Assembly (NCBI GenBank): GCA_035478775.1
Contig: DATIJG010000016.1
Location: 1 to 22,883, forward strand
Direction of reading: 5' to 3'
DNA length: 22,883 nt
Source: CAMLQK01 sp035478775
Lineage (GTDB): Bacteria; Patescibacteriota; Saccharimonadia; Saccharimonadales; UBA4665
Shown here one piece after another: positions 13,172-20,640 of this stretch. Positions within the stretch are counted from its first letter, which is position 1; every line of letters starts with the position of its first letter. The notes below the pieces were generated by a model. The model searched no databases and was not told where the DNA came from. It saw nothing but the letters and a program-made list of their open reading frames with translations. The position numbers and the translations under genes are program-made.

Positions 13172-14470
13172 ATGGACGACATGGTGGCTACAATGCAAGA
13201 CCAGGCAATCGCAGACTTAATTTTGGCCGAAGAAAATCGGCAGCGCGACGGGCTAGAGCTGATTCCGTCAGAAAACTATGTGAGCCGTGATATTTTAACG
13301 GCGATGGGCAGTGTGTTTACTAATAAATATTCCGAAGGCTTTCCGGGCAGGCGCTACTATGGCGGCCAAGAAAACACCGACCAAGTGGAACGCATTGCTA
13401 TCGAGCGGGCGGTAAAATTATTTGACGCCGACCATGCTAACGTGCAGCCGCACTCTGGGGCGCAGGCCAACGAAGCGGCATTTCACGCATGGTGTGAACC
13501 AGGCGACACAATTTTAGCCATGGAACTTTCGCACGGCGGCCACCTCACGCATGGCCGGCCGGGTACAGTGCTAGCCAAACTTTTCAACTATGTGCGATAC
13601 GGCATGAAAGATATTGAAACCGGCGAAATTGACTACCAATTACTGCGCAGCCTGGCTTTAAAGCACAAGCCAAAGATTATCTTGGCCGGGTTTTCATCAT
13701 TCCCACGAGAACTGGATTATGCTAAGTTTGCCGAAATCGCCAACGAAACGGGCGCGGTTTTAATGATGGATATGGCGCATATTGCCGGCTTGATTGCAGG
13801 TAAAGCGCTTAAAAACCCGTTCGATTACGGTTTTCATATAGTTACGACAACCACACACAAAACCTTGCGCGGCCCGCGCGGTGGCATGATTCTAACCCGG
13901 GGCACAGTCGGCAACCCTTTGCGAGCACCCGAAAAAACGATTGAAAATTTGCCGGTATTGGTTGACCGCTCAGTGTTCCCTGGGGTGCAAGGCGGCCCGC
14001 TGGAACATATTATTGCCGCTAAAGCTGTCAGTTTTTATGAGGCGGCCCAGCCGGAATTCCAAACCTATGCCAAGCAAGTTTTAAGTAATTCCCGAAGCTT
14101 GGCTGATGCGCTTATGAAACACGGCTTTAAACTGATCACCAACGGCACTGACAACCATATGATGGTGGCCGATGTGCACACCAGTTTCGGTTTGCACGGC
14201 GGCGAAGTTGAGGCGGTGCTCGACCGAGTTGGTTTGAACCTCAATAAAAATGTGATCCCCGATGACCCATTGCCGCCATTTAAACCGAGTGGTGTCCGTT
14301 TGGGCACACCAGCCATTACCACCCGTGGCCTACGCGAGCAGCATATGGAACAGATTGCGGTATGGATGCTTGCTGCCATCAATGCTCGTAATAACGAAAA
14401 GAAGCTCGATACAATTAAGGCCGAAGTGACTGCATTTTCGCGCGATTTTCCATTGCCAAGCGACAGCTAG
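13172..14470 (+). CDS. glyA: Serine hydroxymethyltransferase
   Basis: A 432-residue SHMT, full length for bacteria. It interconverts serine and glycine using PLP and tetrahydrofolate, feeding one-carbon units to nucleotide synthesis. Clear signatures: LELIPSENYVS (29-39), NKYSEGFPGRRYYGG (51-65), VQPHSGAQAN (91-100), the PLP Asp/His in MMDMAHIAGL (D200), VTTTTHKTLRGPRGG with the Schiff-base Lys K230, and GVQGGP. The ATG at 13172 has AGGGGG six bases upstream; ATGs at 13181 and 13193 are less well placed. Transcribed divergently from HTH-murA. Confidence 0.97.
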   Translation: MDDMVATMQDQAIADLILAEENRQRDGLELIPSENYVSRDILTAMGSVFTNKYSEGFPGRRYYGGQENTDQVERIAIERAVKLFDADHANVQPHSGAQANEAAFHAWCEPGDTILAMELSHGGHLTHGRPGTVLAKLFNYVRYGMKDIETGEIDYQLLRSLALKHKPKIILAGFSSFPRELDYAKFAEIANETGAVLMMDMAHIAGLIAGKALKNPFDYGFHIVTTTTHKTLRGPRGGMILTRGTVGNPLRAPEKTIENLPVLVDRSVFPGVQGGPLEHIIAAKAVSFYEAAQPEFQTYAKQVLSNSRSLADALMKHGFKLITNGTDNHMMVADVHTSFGLHGGEVEAVLDRVGLNLNKNVIPDDPLPPFKPSGVRLGTPAITTRGLREQHMEQIAVWMLAAINARNNEKKLDTIKAEVTAFSRDFPLPSDS

Positions 14471-14481
14471 CATATCTCATA

Positions 14482-14531
14482 GCTCCCGGGCGAACCTATG
14501 CTCGGGGCTTTTGCCCTTTTTGCAAAAGCCC
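14482..14531. terminator. Two overlapping hairpins between glyA and the disordered-protein gene
   Basis: Hairpin 1: GCTCCCGGGC (14483-14492) with GCTCGGGGC (14500-14508), imperfect, followed by TTTTGCCCTTTTT. Hairpin 2: GGGCTTTTGC (14505-14514), 7-base loop, GCAAAAGCCC (14522-14531), a perfect 10-base stem. They share bases 14505-14508 and exclude one another. Hairpin 1 with its T-rich tail is the likely glyA terminator. Confidence 0.55.
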
Positions 14532-14565
14532 AGGTCGGCGAGTGCTTTCTGCCCTAATTTTAGCA

Positions 14566-15789
14566 CTAGTAAGTGCGGCGGTTCTTTCGCCGTGTGCCAA
14601 AAATAATAGCCGCAGTCGTAGCTGCGCCGCTTAAAATCATAGCGCTTTTCCCAAGCCTGCGAAGCTGTCGTAGTATATCTTGCTTACTAACTTGCCGGGC
14701 GCTTTCAGCTGTTTGTCGCGGCCCATTTTCCGCGGCCGGTGTGGGTGCCCCAGGTGTCTGTGTGTCTTCGTTTAAGTTTTTAGGCGGCGCTGTATCTGAG
14801 CTGCCCGCACGAGGATGCGGTTTGAGATGGAAGCGTACCGGTTGGAGGTTGCTGGCCGCCGTAGGGTCATTTACAGGGCTTGCGGGGTTGCCGTGCGGTC
14901 TGGAATTATTCGGCTTTTGTTGTGGCTGGACGATGGCTGTAGCTGGTTCGGCTGGGGTGATGGCACGGGCGGTAATTGCAGGCTCGTGTAGTTCGACAAC
15001 AGCCTCATGAACATGTTCCGGTTGTTCGTCGAGTGACGGTGCGGGCACATCAAGCTTGTACAAGCCTTCGAGTACTTGGTTCAGGACGGCAATGGAGGGT
15101 CTGGCAAAAGAGGGCTTATTTTTTGGCTTCTGAAAGTAGGATACCTCATCGCTTGGTTGTGGAGGGGACGTTGACGCGTCTGGTGCGCTGGGGTGGCTTG
15201 CAGGTTTTTCATCAAAAAACAGGTATGCTGCGGGAATAGCTGACTCAGACTGAGCATGCGCGGCATAGCGGGCGTTCGGCTGATCATCTTCTGGGGTTTT
15301 CTCGGAAACGCCATCGTGTGCTGGCATTGTGCTATCGTGGCCTATCCTTGCTGTGACCTCATGTAATGGCGCGGTCAATGGGTCGAAAGTGCTTTCATGA
15401 GCTTCGGAGGATGGGTTTTTTTGGTCTTGGCGGGCTTGCTGCATGCCCCGTCTAACTGCGGCGAAAATCGAGGACTCTTGTTCGCCTGGCCAAGGGCTAT
15501 GTAGAAGGACGGTTTCTATTGGTGCACTGAGCGGATCGAACGGTTCATCGAAATCAGTCCCTTTTGGTGCTAACGCTCTTGCTTGGCCAGTATAAGCCAC
15601 CAGAGGTGCGAATGGGCGTACCGGGGAATACCCTTGTACCTCGTCATCCAGAGGAGCCGGCGAAAGGAGTACATCTTGTGTTTGCCCAGTCAGCCTACTG
15701 ATATCTGGCGGAACGTTACCTGCCGCCTCTAGTTCGGCAATCAGCGCCCTGTTAGGTTGCCCGCTTCTGAATACCGGTCGTCCATCCAT
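14566..15789 (-). CDS. Proline-rich disordered protein with C-terminal membrane anchor
   Basis: A 407-residue protein dominated by Pro, Ala, Ser, Glu and Gln, with no recognised domain and no signal peptide. Near the end a single hydrophobic helix (about 382-398, beginning SAMILSGAATTAAII) sits between Arg/Lys clusters and is followed by a short basic tail, as in tail-anchored proteins. A repeated element is FDPLSAPIETV (84-94) and FDPLTAPLHEV (135-145). A short helix-like motif VLNQVLEGLYKLDVP (235-249) also occurs in the next upstream protein as VLPSVLKGLQDLDNP. The start has an excellent Shine-Dalgarno AAGGAGGG five to six bases upstream. Function unknown; a membrane-tethered scaffold is one guess. 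Confidence 0.8.
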   Translation of the reverse strand: MDGRPVFRSGQPNRALIAELEAAGNVPPDISRLTGQTQDVLLSPAPLDDEVQGYSPVRPFAPLVAYTGQARALAPKGTDFDEPFDPLSAPIETVLLHSPWPGEQESSIFAAVRRGMQQARQDQKNPSSEAHESTFDPLTAPLHEVTARIGHDSTMPAHDGVSEKTPEDDQPNARYAAHAQSESAIPAAYLFFDEKPASHPSAPDASTSPPQPSDEVSYFQKPKNKPSFARPSIAVLNQVLEGLYKLDVPAPSLDEQPEHVHEAVVELHEPAITARAITPAEPATAIVQPQQKPNNSRPHGNPASPVNDPTAASNLQPVRFHLKPHPRAGSSDTAPPKNLNEDTQTPGAPTPAAENGPRQTAESARQVSKQDILRQLRRLGKSAMILSGAATTAAIIFGTRRKNRRTY

Positions 15790-15847
15790 TTTACCCTCCT
15801 TACAGTCACAGCAGTTAAAAACGTATGTATGTGTGATGTATTAGGCT

Positions 15848-15856
15848 TTTATACCA
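15848..15856 (-). promoter_or_regulatory. Extended -10 for the tail-anchored disordered protein
   Basis: On the minus strand, TGG-TATAAA (15856-15848). Expected start near 15841, giving a leader of about 50 bases that ends in AAGGAGGG. Two copies of CATCGATT lie nearby (15855-15862 and 15889-15896) and may be coincidental. Confidence 0.45.
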
Positions 15857-15914
15857 TCGATTTGGAGGCTGCACAACGATATTTTTAACATCGATTGCGG
15901 TGGATAAAGATACG

Positions 15915-16694
15915 TCATTGCTGCGGGTGGGGAGGGTTATTATCATAGAAAGTTGAGCTCTTTTGCTCTTCGGAATCGCTAGGGCTTGCATCTGCGGCTT
16001 GATTACCTTTAGGGTTGTCTAAATCTTGTAGCCCTTTCAGGACGGAAGGGAGGACGCCGGGATGATTACTCCATGGGTTTCTCTTTGGTAACTTTGGTCT
16101 ATGTTGTGGCCGAACAGGGAGGCCGAAGACGGTCTCTTGCATGGGCGCGTTATGTGATTGACTTGGCATGGGTTGGCCACTACTGGATGGCGCTATAGGT
16201 TCTATGGTACCAGGCTGTGCAGGCGCAGCATACGGCATTCTTAACTGCGCAGCTTTGCGCATTGCGAAGTATGTGGCGAGCCTGGCAACCGGGTCACTAA
16301 CTTGAGGCGAACCACCTGTGGGTTGCCTTTCAAGCGCCTTATGCGTGCGCCACACGGCGAGTTCTTCGTCGGTTAGCCAGTGGAATTCATGGGGAATATG
16401 AGGTGAAGACAACGCAGCTCCTCCAGGATGGCTTTCTGCCAGCCCGCTATAAACGATATGAGGAGGGTATGTGGGGTCTACTGGTTCGTAAGGACCTAGC
16501 GGTGACGGATCCTCTGCTGCTAAATAAGAGCTGTACTGTACTGGCCGCATGTTTCCCGCGTGATAAGGGTCGTCAGCTGGAGCTCTGGCTCCTGGCCGAA
16601 GTTCTGGCTGCGCATAGGTTTCACCCTGCGAGGGCGGACAGCCCGGATCTTGTTGCCTATATTCTGTGCCGTAAGGTCGATCTCTGCGGTCCAT
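15915..16694 (-). CDS. Proline-rich disordered protein, partner of the downstream gene
   Basis: A 259-residue protein, rich in Pro, Gln, Ser, Tyr and Arg, with no membrane helix or signal peptide. The middle (about 101-160) looks more ordered: FHWLTDEELAVWRTHKALER, then a helix DPVARLATYFAMRKAAQLRM. Near the C-terminus a basic stretch (HRPKLPKRNPW) leads into VLPSVLKGLQDLDNP (214-228), the same motif as in the next gene. An in-frame ATG at 16775 would add 27 residues, but the ATG at 16694 has AGGGG six bases before it and gives the more uniform composition. The 125-base gap to the next gene contains a separate promoter. Function unknown. Confidence 0.75.
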   Translation of the reverse strand: MDRRDRPYGTEYRQQDPGCPPSQGETYAQPELRPGARAPADDPYHAGNMRPVQYSSYLAAEDPSPLGPYEPVDPTYPPHIVYSGLAESHPGGAALSSPHIPHEFHWLTDEELAVWRTHKALERQPTGGSPQVSDPVARLATYFAMRKAAQLRMPYAAPAQPGTIEPIAPSSSGQPMPSQSHNAPMQETVFGLPVRPQHRPKLPKRNPWSNHPGVLPSVLKGLQDLDNPKGNQAADASPSDSEEQKSSTFYDNNPPHPQQ

Positions 16695-16740
16695 GATATC
16701 CCCTGAATAGTCTGTTAAGTATGTTATGTGTAACTTACCT

Positions 16741-16770
16741 TGTATACCCCAAGCTGTAGGATAAAAGCAA
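16741..16770 (-). promoter_or_regulatory. Possible promoter of the upstream disordered protein
   Basis: On the minus strand: TTGCTT (16770-16765), an 18-base spacer, TATACA (16746-16741). It would give a leader of about 40 bases before the Shine-Dalgarno AGGGG. Confidence 0.35.
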
Positions 16771-16802
16771 CCCATAAGTAATAATTACATCAAAAAAGCT
16801 TA

Positions 16803-16811
16803 TGTTATACT
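16803..16811 (+). promoter_or_regulatory. Extended -10 for the degenerate Nudix gene
   Basis: TGT-TATACT followed by nine bases and the ATG at 16821. Expected leader about three bases, without Shine-Dalgarno sequence. Confidence 0.5.
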
Positions 16812-16820
16812 AATGATATT

Positions 16821-17297
16821 ATGGTGGCGAAGCAAGAAGATGGGCAGGCGATTCCGCCGTCGCCGATGCGGGCTGGCGTATACCTGGTGTTTGAGCGTGG
16901 TGGCCGGATTTTAATTGACCGGCATACGCACACTGGCTACCACGATGGCGAGTTTGGTTTGCCAGGCGGCCACATCGAAGCAGGTGAGCCGGCTTCTGGC
17001 GCCGCAATCCGCATTGCATACGAGCAAGTTGGCATCAAGCTGCGTTTGGCAGAACTCCGTTTAGCGCATGTTATGCACCGTTCCAGCAAAAGCGGTACCC
17101 CTATGGACAATATTGACTTTTACTTTTTGGTGCTCAATTTCCCTGGTGAAGCCCAAGACCGCATGCCGGATATATTTGATTCAATGAGTTGGGTGTCCTG
17201 GAATTCGTTACCGCCAAATACGCTTGCTGAAGTACGCTACGCGTTGGAATGCATCCGGCAAGACAAGATTTATTCGGAGTTCGATTTTATAAATTAA
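16821..17297 (+). CDS. Nudix-fold protein with degenerate catalytic box
   Basis: A 158-residue Nudix-fold protein, similar in plan to the protein at 952-1413: a strand-rich N-terminus, HTGYHDGEFGLPGGH (37-51), then the Nudix box region G50-I72. The box reads G-x5-E56-x7-R64-I65-A-Y-E68-Q69-V-G71-I72. The consensus is R-E-x-x-E-E-x-G, so two of the conserved glutamates are replaced, E by I at 65 and E by Q at 69; E68 and E56 remain. In MutT the equivalents of both lost residues take part in metal binding or catalysis, so this protein is probably weak or inactive as a hydrolase and may bind a nucleotide instead. The ATG at 16821 follows an extended -10 closely. Divergent from a disordered-protein gene; convergent with murB. 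Confidence 0.82.
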   Translation: MVAKQEDGQAIPPSPMRAGVYLVFERGGRILIDRHTHTGYHDGEFGLPGGHIEAGEPASGAAIRIAYEQVGIKLRLAELRLAHVMHRSSKSGTPMDNIDFYFLVLNFPGEAQDRMPDIFDSMSWVSWNSLPPNTLAEVRYALECIRQDKIYSEFDFIN

Positions 17298-17353
17298 CGC
17301 TCGCCGGCATACAGATTTGTAATGACAGTTTTATGTAATAGGCTTTGTAGCTT

Positions 17354-18382
17354 TTAAGGCAAAAGCTCTGGTTCTTGCTCAAGGCGAATGCCGAACTTTT
17401 GCTGGACGGCATCGATGATTTTTTGACGGAAATCAAGCAGGGCTGCAGTACTTTTTGCAGTTTCGTTTACCAGAACTAGCGGTTGTGCCGGCCATGTGCC
17501 CATGCCGGTTTGCGGGTCGTGGTAATTTTTAAAACCGGCTTGCTCAAGCAGCCAGGCTGCCGGAATTTTCACGCCGTTTGCCATCGGCCAGTGCGGCACA
17601 TTGGAGTAGTCGGCTTGCAGTTGCACAAATGTGCCTTCATCGATAATTGGGTTGCCAAAAAATGACCCATTGTTAGCAACTTTGGCGGGATCGGGCAGTT
17701 TAGCTGAGCGTATAGCAATAACCGCATCACGCACATTTTTAGCAGTGTATTCGGCGATATTGTTGTCTGCAAAATAGCGCTCAACGGCCTGGTAAAACGG
17801 CGGTACAGGCTTGTGCTTAGTGAGATGTACGGTGATGGCAGTAATAAAAAAGCGCCCGCGGTCGGTAGTTTTAAAGCGGCTGGTGCGGTAGCCAAAACCG
17901 CATTCCATTGCCGGAATATTAATGAAGGTTTTTGTTTGGCGGTCGTAGGCTTCGACGCTCAACAATACATTGCCCACTTCTTGGCCGTACGCACCAACAT
18001 TTTGTACCGGCGTTGCACCTGCGGTGCCCGGAATGAGCGATAAGGGTGCAAGCTCTGCCGCACCTTTAGCTACAGTTTTCGCCACAGTTTCGTCCCAGTT
18101 TTCGCCGGCACCAATGGTAACGTAATAATTATCGTCATCAATTTCATCTTCTTCAAAGCGCATAATTTTATTAACGATAACGAGGCCGGTAAAGCCCTCG
18201 TCGCGCCAAATAATGTTGCTGCCGATGCCGATCATAATGACTGGTAAGTTACCGTTGTTTTCGACCCAAGCGAGTGCCTCTTCAAGTTCCAAGCGGCTGG
18301 CGACTTCGGTAAGATAGGCGGCGTTGCCCCCTAAACGCATAGTGGAATGTTGAGCAAGCGGGACGTTTTGCAAAATGTTCAT
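17354..18382 (-). CDS. murB: UDP-N-acetylenolpyruvoylglucosamine reductase (MurB)
   Basis: A 342-residue MurB, the FAD- and NADPH-dependent enzyme that reduces the MurA product to UDP-MurNAc in the cytoplasm. Signatures: HSTMRLGGNAAY near the N-terminus, IGIGSNIIWRDEGF, the FAD-binding LIPGTAGATPVQNVGAYGQE, CGFGYRTSRFK (the Tyr loop of type I MurB), and NNGSFFGNPII containing the catalytic Ser; a conserved Glu lies near the C-terminus (LEQEPELL). The length matches type I enzymes. An in-frame ATG at 18415 exists, but the start at 18382 fits the MurB N-terminus and a perfect TATAAT box six bases upstream. Head-to-head with an HTH regulator gene, 58 bases between starts. Confidence 0.95.
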   Translation of the reverse strand: MNILQNVPLAQHSTMRLGGNAAYLTEVASRLELEEALAWVENNGNLPVIMIGIGSNIIWRDEGFTGLVIVNKIMRFEEDEIDDDNYYVTIGAGENWDETVAKTVAKGAAELAPLSLIPGTAGATPVQNVGAYGQEVGNVLLSVEAYDRQTKTFINIPAMECGFGYRTSRFKTTDRGRFFITAITVHLTKHKPVPPFYQAVERYFADNNIAEYTAKNVRDAVIAIRSAKLPDPAKVANNGSFFGNPIIDEGTFVQLQADYSNVPHWPMANGVKIPAAWLLEQAGFKNYHDPQTGMGTWPAQPLVLVNETAKSTAALLDFRQKIIDAVQQKFGIRLEQEPELLP

Positions 18383-18388
18383 GACTCT

Positions 18389-18394
18389 ATTATA
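18389..18394 (-). promoter_or_regulatory. -10 of murB, leaderless geometry
   Basis: TATAAT on the minus strand, then AGAGTC, then ATG at 18382. No Shine-Dalgarno sequence and no TGn extension; no good -35. Confidence 0.6.
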
Positions 18395-18405
18395 ACCGGT
18401 TTTGC

Positions 18406-18434
18406 TTGCATGCATAACAGATTAGCGATATCAT
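18406..18434 (+). promoter_or_regulatory. Promoter of the HTH-DUF3467-like gene, leaderless geometry
   Basis: TTGCAT (18406-18411), a 17-base spacer, TATCAT (18429-18434), six bases (AATTGT), then ATG at 18441. The palindrome TGCATGCA (18407-18414) overlaps the -35 and lies between the two divergent promoters, a plausible operator position. Confidence 0.6.
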
Positions 18435-18440
18435 AATTGT

Positions 18441-19046
18441 ATGAAAGATGCCCAAGAATTGCCCTTCAAAAGGTTTGGTGAACGGTTACGCACGCTCCGG
18501 CAAAAGTTGCAGGAAACTCCTGCCGATGTATCGGGTGCCGTTGAAATTGACGAGTCCCTGTTAAAACGCTTTGAACAGGGCAAGGAACGCCCCACCGAAG
18601 ATATTTTACATTTGCTTATAAACCACTTTAGTATACCTGAAGACGATGCTGCTGCTTTGTGGCGGTTGGCTGGCTACGAGTTTCCACGCGACGATGCTGA
18701 AGATGACGACCAAGCTGATGACTTGCCGAACAACAATCGCGCCGGTGTATTAGTAATGGCCATTGACCCGCGCATCATTTACACGGACGGCATGCATGTA
18801 AATGCCGGCCCTAACGGTGTGGTGCTCAGCTTTGCCCAAATGAGCGGCAGCCAGCAACCTTTGGTGACGGCACGTGTAGGCATGAGTCGCGAGCAGGCTC
18901 GCAGCATTATTAAAACTTTGCAAGGTGCGCTTGACCGCTCCGAACCGCGACGCTTGCCGCCGTCCGTCGAAGACAAGAGCAAAGAGCCTTCGCATTCGGA
19001 ACCGGGCCAGGCAAACCCATCGGAACCATCTGATACAAACGTATAA
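18441..19046 (+). CDS. HTH protein with DUF3467-like domain
   Basis: A 201-residue, probably cytoplasmic protein. The N-terminus (about 10-65) looks like a Cro/CI-type HTH (FGERLRTLRQKL, then DESLLKRFEQGKERPTEDIL). An acidic linker (83-94) follows, then residues about 103-167 resemble DUF3467: GMHVNAGPNGVVLSFAQM followed by VTARVGMSREQARSIIKTLQ. That domain is a small conserved family without a settled function. The C-terminus (about 168-201) is a polar Pro/Ser/Glu tail. Because it starts 58 bases from murB in the opposite direction, it may regulate itself and murB; this is inference from position only. Both genes have leaderless promoter geometry. Confidence 0.72.
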   Translation: MKDAQELPFKRFGERLRTLRQKLQETPADVSGAVEIDESLLKRFEQGKERPTEDILHLLINHFSIPEDDAAALWRLAGYEFPRDDAEDDDQADDLPNNNRAGVLVMAIDPRIIYTDGMHVNAGPNGVVLSFAQMSGSQQPLVTARVGMSREQARSIIKTLQGALDRSEPRRLPPSVEDKSKEPSHSEPGQANPSEPSDTNV

Positions 19047-19133
19047 AAACGCACCGCAAATCTTCTAAGTATAGAGTCGCCGCCATGCAGAAACGACTGA
19101 CTATATTAAGAAATTATTTATTAGGGTAAGGAA

Positions 19134-20474
19134 ATGACAGAACACCATATACAGATGACCGCAATGGCATCGCAAGCCAGCCGCTTAATTAATGGTATAG
19201 ACCATGCGCCAAATGAGGGGCCTGTCAATCTCGATGTCGTCAATGGTGACCCAAGCTTTAGAGAATTATTTAGGGAGAGCTTGAGTGAGACCGATGCTCT
19301 CTATGCGAAACATAGGGAAGTGTTCATGCCGAAACACCTTGAGTCTGGTAGCTTCGTAGGATCTAGGCACTATTCTGCCATTCTCGAACTCTCCAAAGAA
19401 ATTGTTAATTCTGGCCGCGAGCTACGGCAAGCCGGATGGGCAGGATTCCTCGGAGTAGGTGCCGTTCAGTTTGCGGCGGCCGGCGCAGCTCTTGCGAAGC
19501 AGCCTGCGAGCACTTTTGCACTCAAAGAAGCTTCTAGTGAACCGCCGCTGCCGAAGCAGCTAATTGAGATCGGCACGAACCTTACCGAGCACGTGCTTAG
19601 TGAAATAGGTGAGCGCCTATACGGTAATATCGTTGATTTCCCTACCGGACGACTGTATTATCCTGGCCATCTGGCGGCAAAGCACCTGGCCTTTTGGCAA
19701 GAAACGCTTAATATTAAAGCCGGATCGCCCGTGCCTCCGGAGATACCGGAAGGGACGTATGAGACTGTCCAAAAGCTCTGGCCACGGTTTTTAGCAAAGC
19801 ACCACAGGTTTGACGTGGATTCTGCGCTTGGTCGATTAGATAGTTCAGACACGCGGGAAATCTATGTACAGGCTATTAAGACCTTTGAAGAGAGCTTGCT
19901 ACATCCTGCAACGAAAGGTGTTGCCGCCCGGGGCAATATTACGACTGCCACAACGTTTGCCCTGCAGTCACTTGATGCTTTTCGGCGGGCTGGCTTTTCG
20001 GCCCAGGAGTCAATGCGCCTTGTGGTGTTGAACAGCCAGGTTATCGGCCGGCTTACTTTGCGCTCTGGTGTGGGCTTTCACTATAAACCGACTGAGTTTA
20101 CGCTTGATGAACGTTATGATGATTATCCGCGGCTAAAAATCGGCCATTTCGAGCAGAATGCTTATGATGATCCGGCGGTGTTTTCGCCGCGTTCAAGAGC
20201 AACCTTGAAACGCCGCGACGAAGCAGGTGGCCGCTGCCCTGTACGGGATGTCGTACGCTTGACGCCTGGGGGTGAAACACATAACAATTTACATGCCTTC
20301 TCTGAAGCGATCGAAGAAGAGACCGGTGCGAAGTCGCCATTTTTGCAAGAGCATAATGACGAAGTTTATGCTGACATCGGCACGCAATCAGTGGCTTATG
20401 GGTTGTATATTATTGCCAAAACCAATAAGCTCGACGCCGTACTGGCTGCACATAAGGAAAACTCTGAGCCGTAG
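19134..20474 (+). CDS. Orphan protein of unknown function
   Basis: A 446-residue protein not matching any family I know. It is mostly helical and charged, with one weakly hydrophobic stretch (AGWAGFLGVGAVQFAAAGAA, about 100-119) that may be a buried helix rather than a membrane span. Patches that look conserved include DFPTGRLYYPGHLAAKHLAF and, late in the chain, GGRCPVRDVVRLTPGG followed by EAIEEETGAKSPF. No signal peptide is visible. AAGGA sits unusually close to the ATG at 19134; ATGs at 19155 or 19164 are possible alternatives. TATATT near 19103 may be its -10. It follows the HTH-DUF3467-like gene by 87 bases on the same strand and could share its transcript. Confidence 0.7.
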   Translation: MTEHHIQMTAMASQASRLINGIDHAPNEGPVNLDVVNGDPSFRELFRESLSETDALYAKHREVFMPKHLESGSFVGSRHYSAILELSKEIVNSGRELRQAGWAGFLGVGAVQFAAAGAALAKQPASTFALKEASSEPPLPKQLIEIGTNLTEHVLSEIGERLYGNIVDFPTGRLYYPGHLAAKHLAFWQETLNIKAGSPVPPEIPEGTYETVQKLWPRFLAKHHRFDVDSALGRLDSSDTREIYVQAIKTFEESLLHPATKGVAARGNITTATTFALQSLDAFRRAGFSAQESMRLVVLNSQVIGRLTLRSGVGFHYKPTEFTLDERYDDYPRLKIGHFEQNAYDDPAVFSPRSRATLKRRDEAGGRCPVRDVVRLTPGGETHNNLHAFSEAIEEETGAKSPFLQEHNDEVYADIGTQSVAYGLYIIAKTNKLDAVLAAHKENSEP

Positions 20475-20510
20475 GCTCTGCCTGACGGTGTGCCTGGCCT
20501 AGTTCTATCT

Positions 20511-20541
20511 TTAACAGAAGCACCAAAAGGCGTGCTATACT
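20511..20541 (+). promoter_or_regulatory. Promoter of tRNA-Arg(CCG)
   Basis: TTAACA (20511-20516), a long 19-base spacer, and TGC-TATACT (TATACT 20536-20541). The tRNA begins only ten bases after the -10, so its 5' leader would be about four bases. Confidence 0.55.
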
Positions 20542-20551
20542 AGGCCGGTAT

Positions 20552-20628
20552 GCGCCTGTAGCTCAGTTGGATAGAGCGTTGGTTTCCGGTACCAAAGGCC
20601 GGGGGTTCGAATCCCTCCAGGCGTACCA
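20552..20628 (+). tRNA. trnR: tRNA-Arg(CCG), CCA encoded
   Basis: Acceptor GCGCCTG pairs with CAGGCGT (1:72 is G:U, as in the other tRNA-Arg here); anticodon stem TTGGT/ACCAA encloses loop TTCCGGT with anticodon CCG, reading CGG; the D and T arms are normal. Discriminator A at 20625 is followed by an encoded CCA. A decayed coding fragment starts almost immediately after it. Confidence 0.95.
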
Positions 20629-20640
20629 AATAAAAGTTTA

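Noticed and set aside
15855..15897. Two direct copies of CATCGATT near a promoter
   Set aside because: Eight-base matches 34 bases apart are weak evidence for an operator; mentioned only in the promoter entry.
18383..18415. Upstream ATG extension of MurB (11 extra residues)
   Set aside because: It would place the perfect TATAAT promoter inside the coding sequence, and MurB homology begins at 18382.
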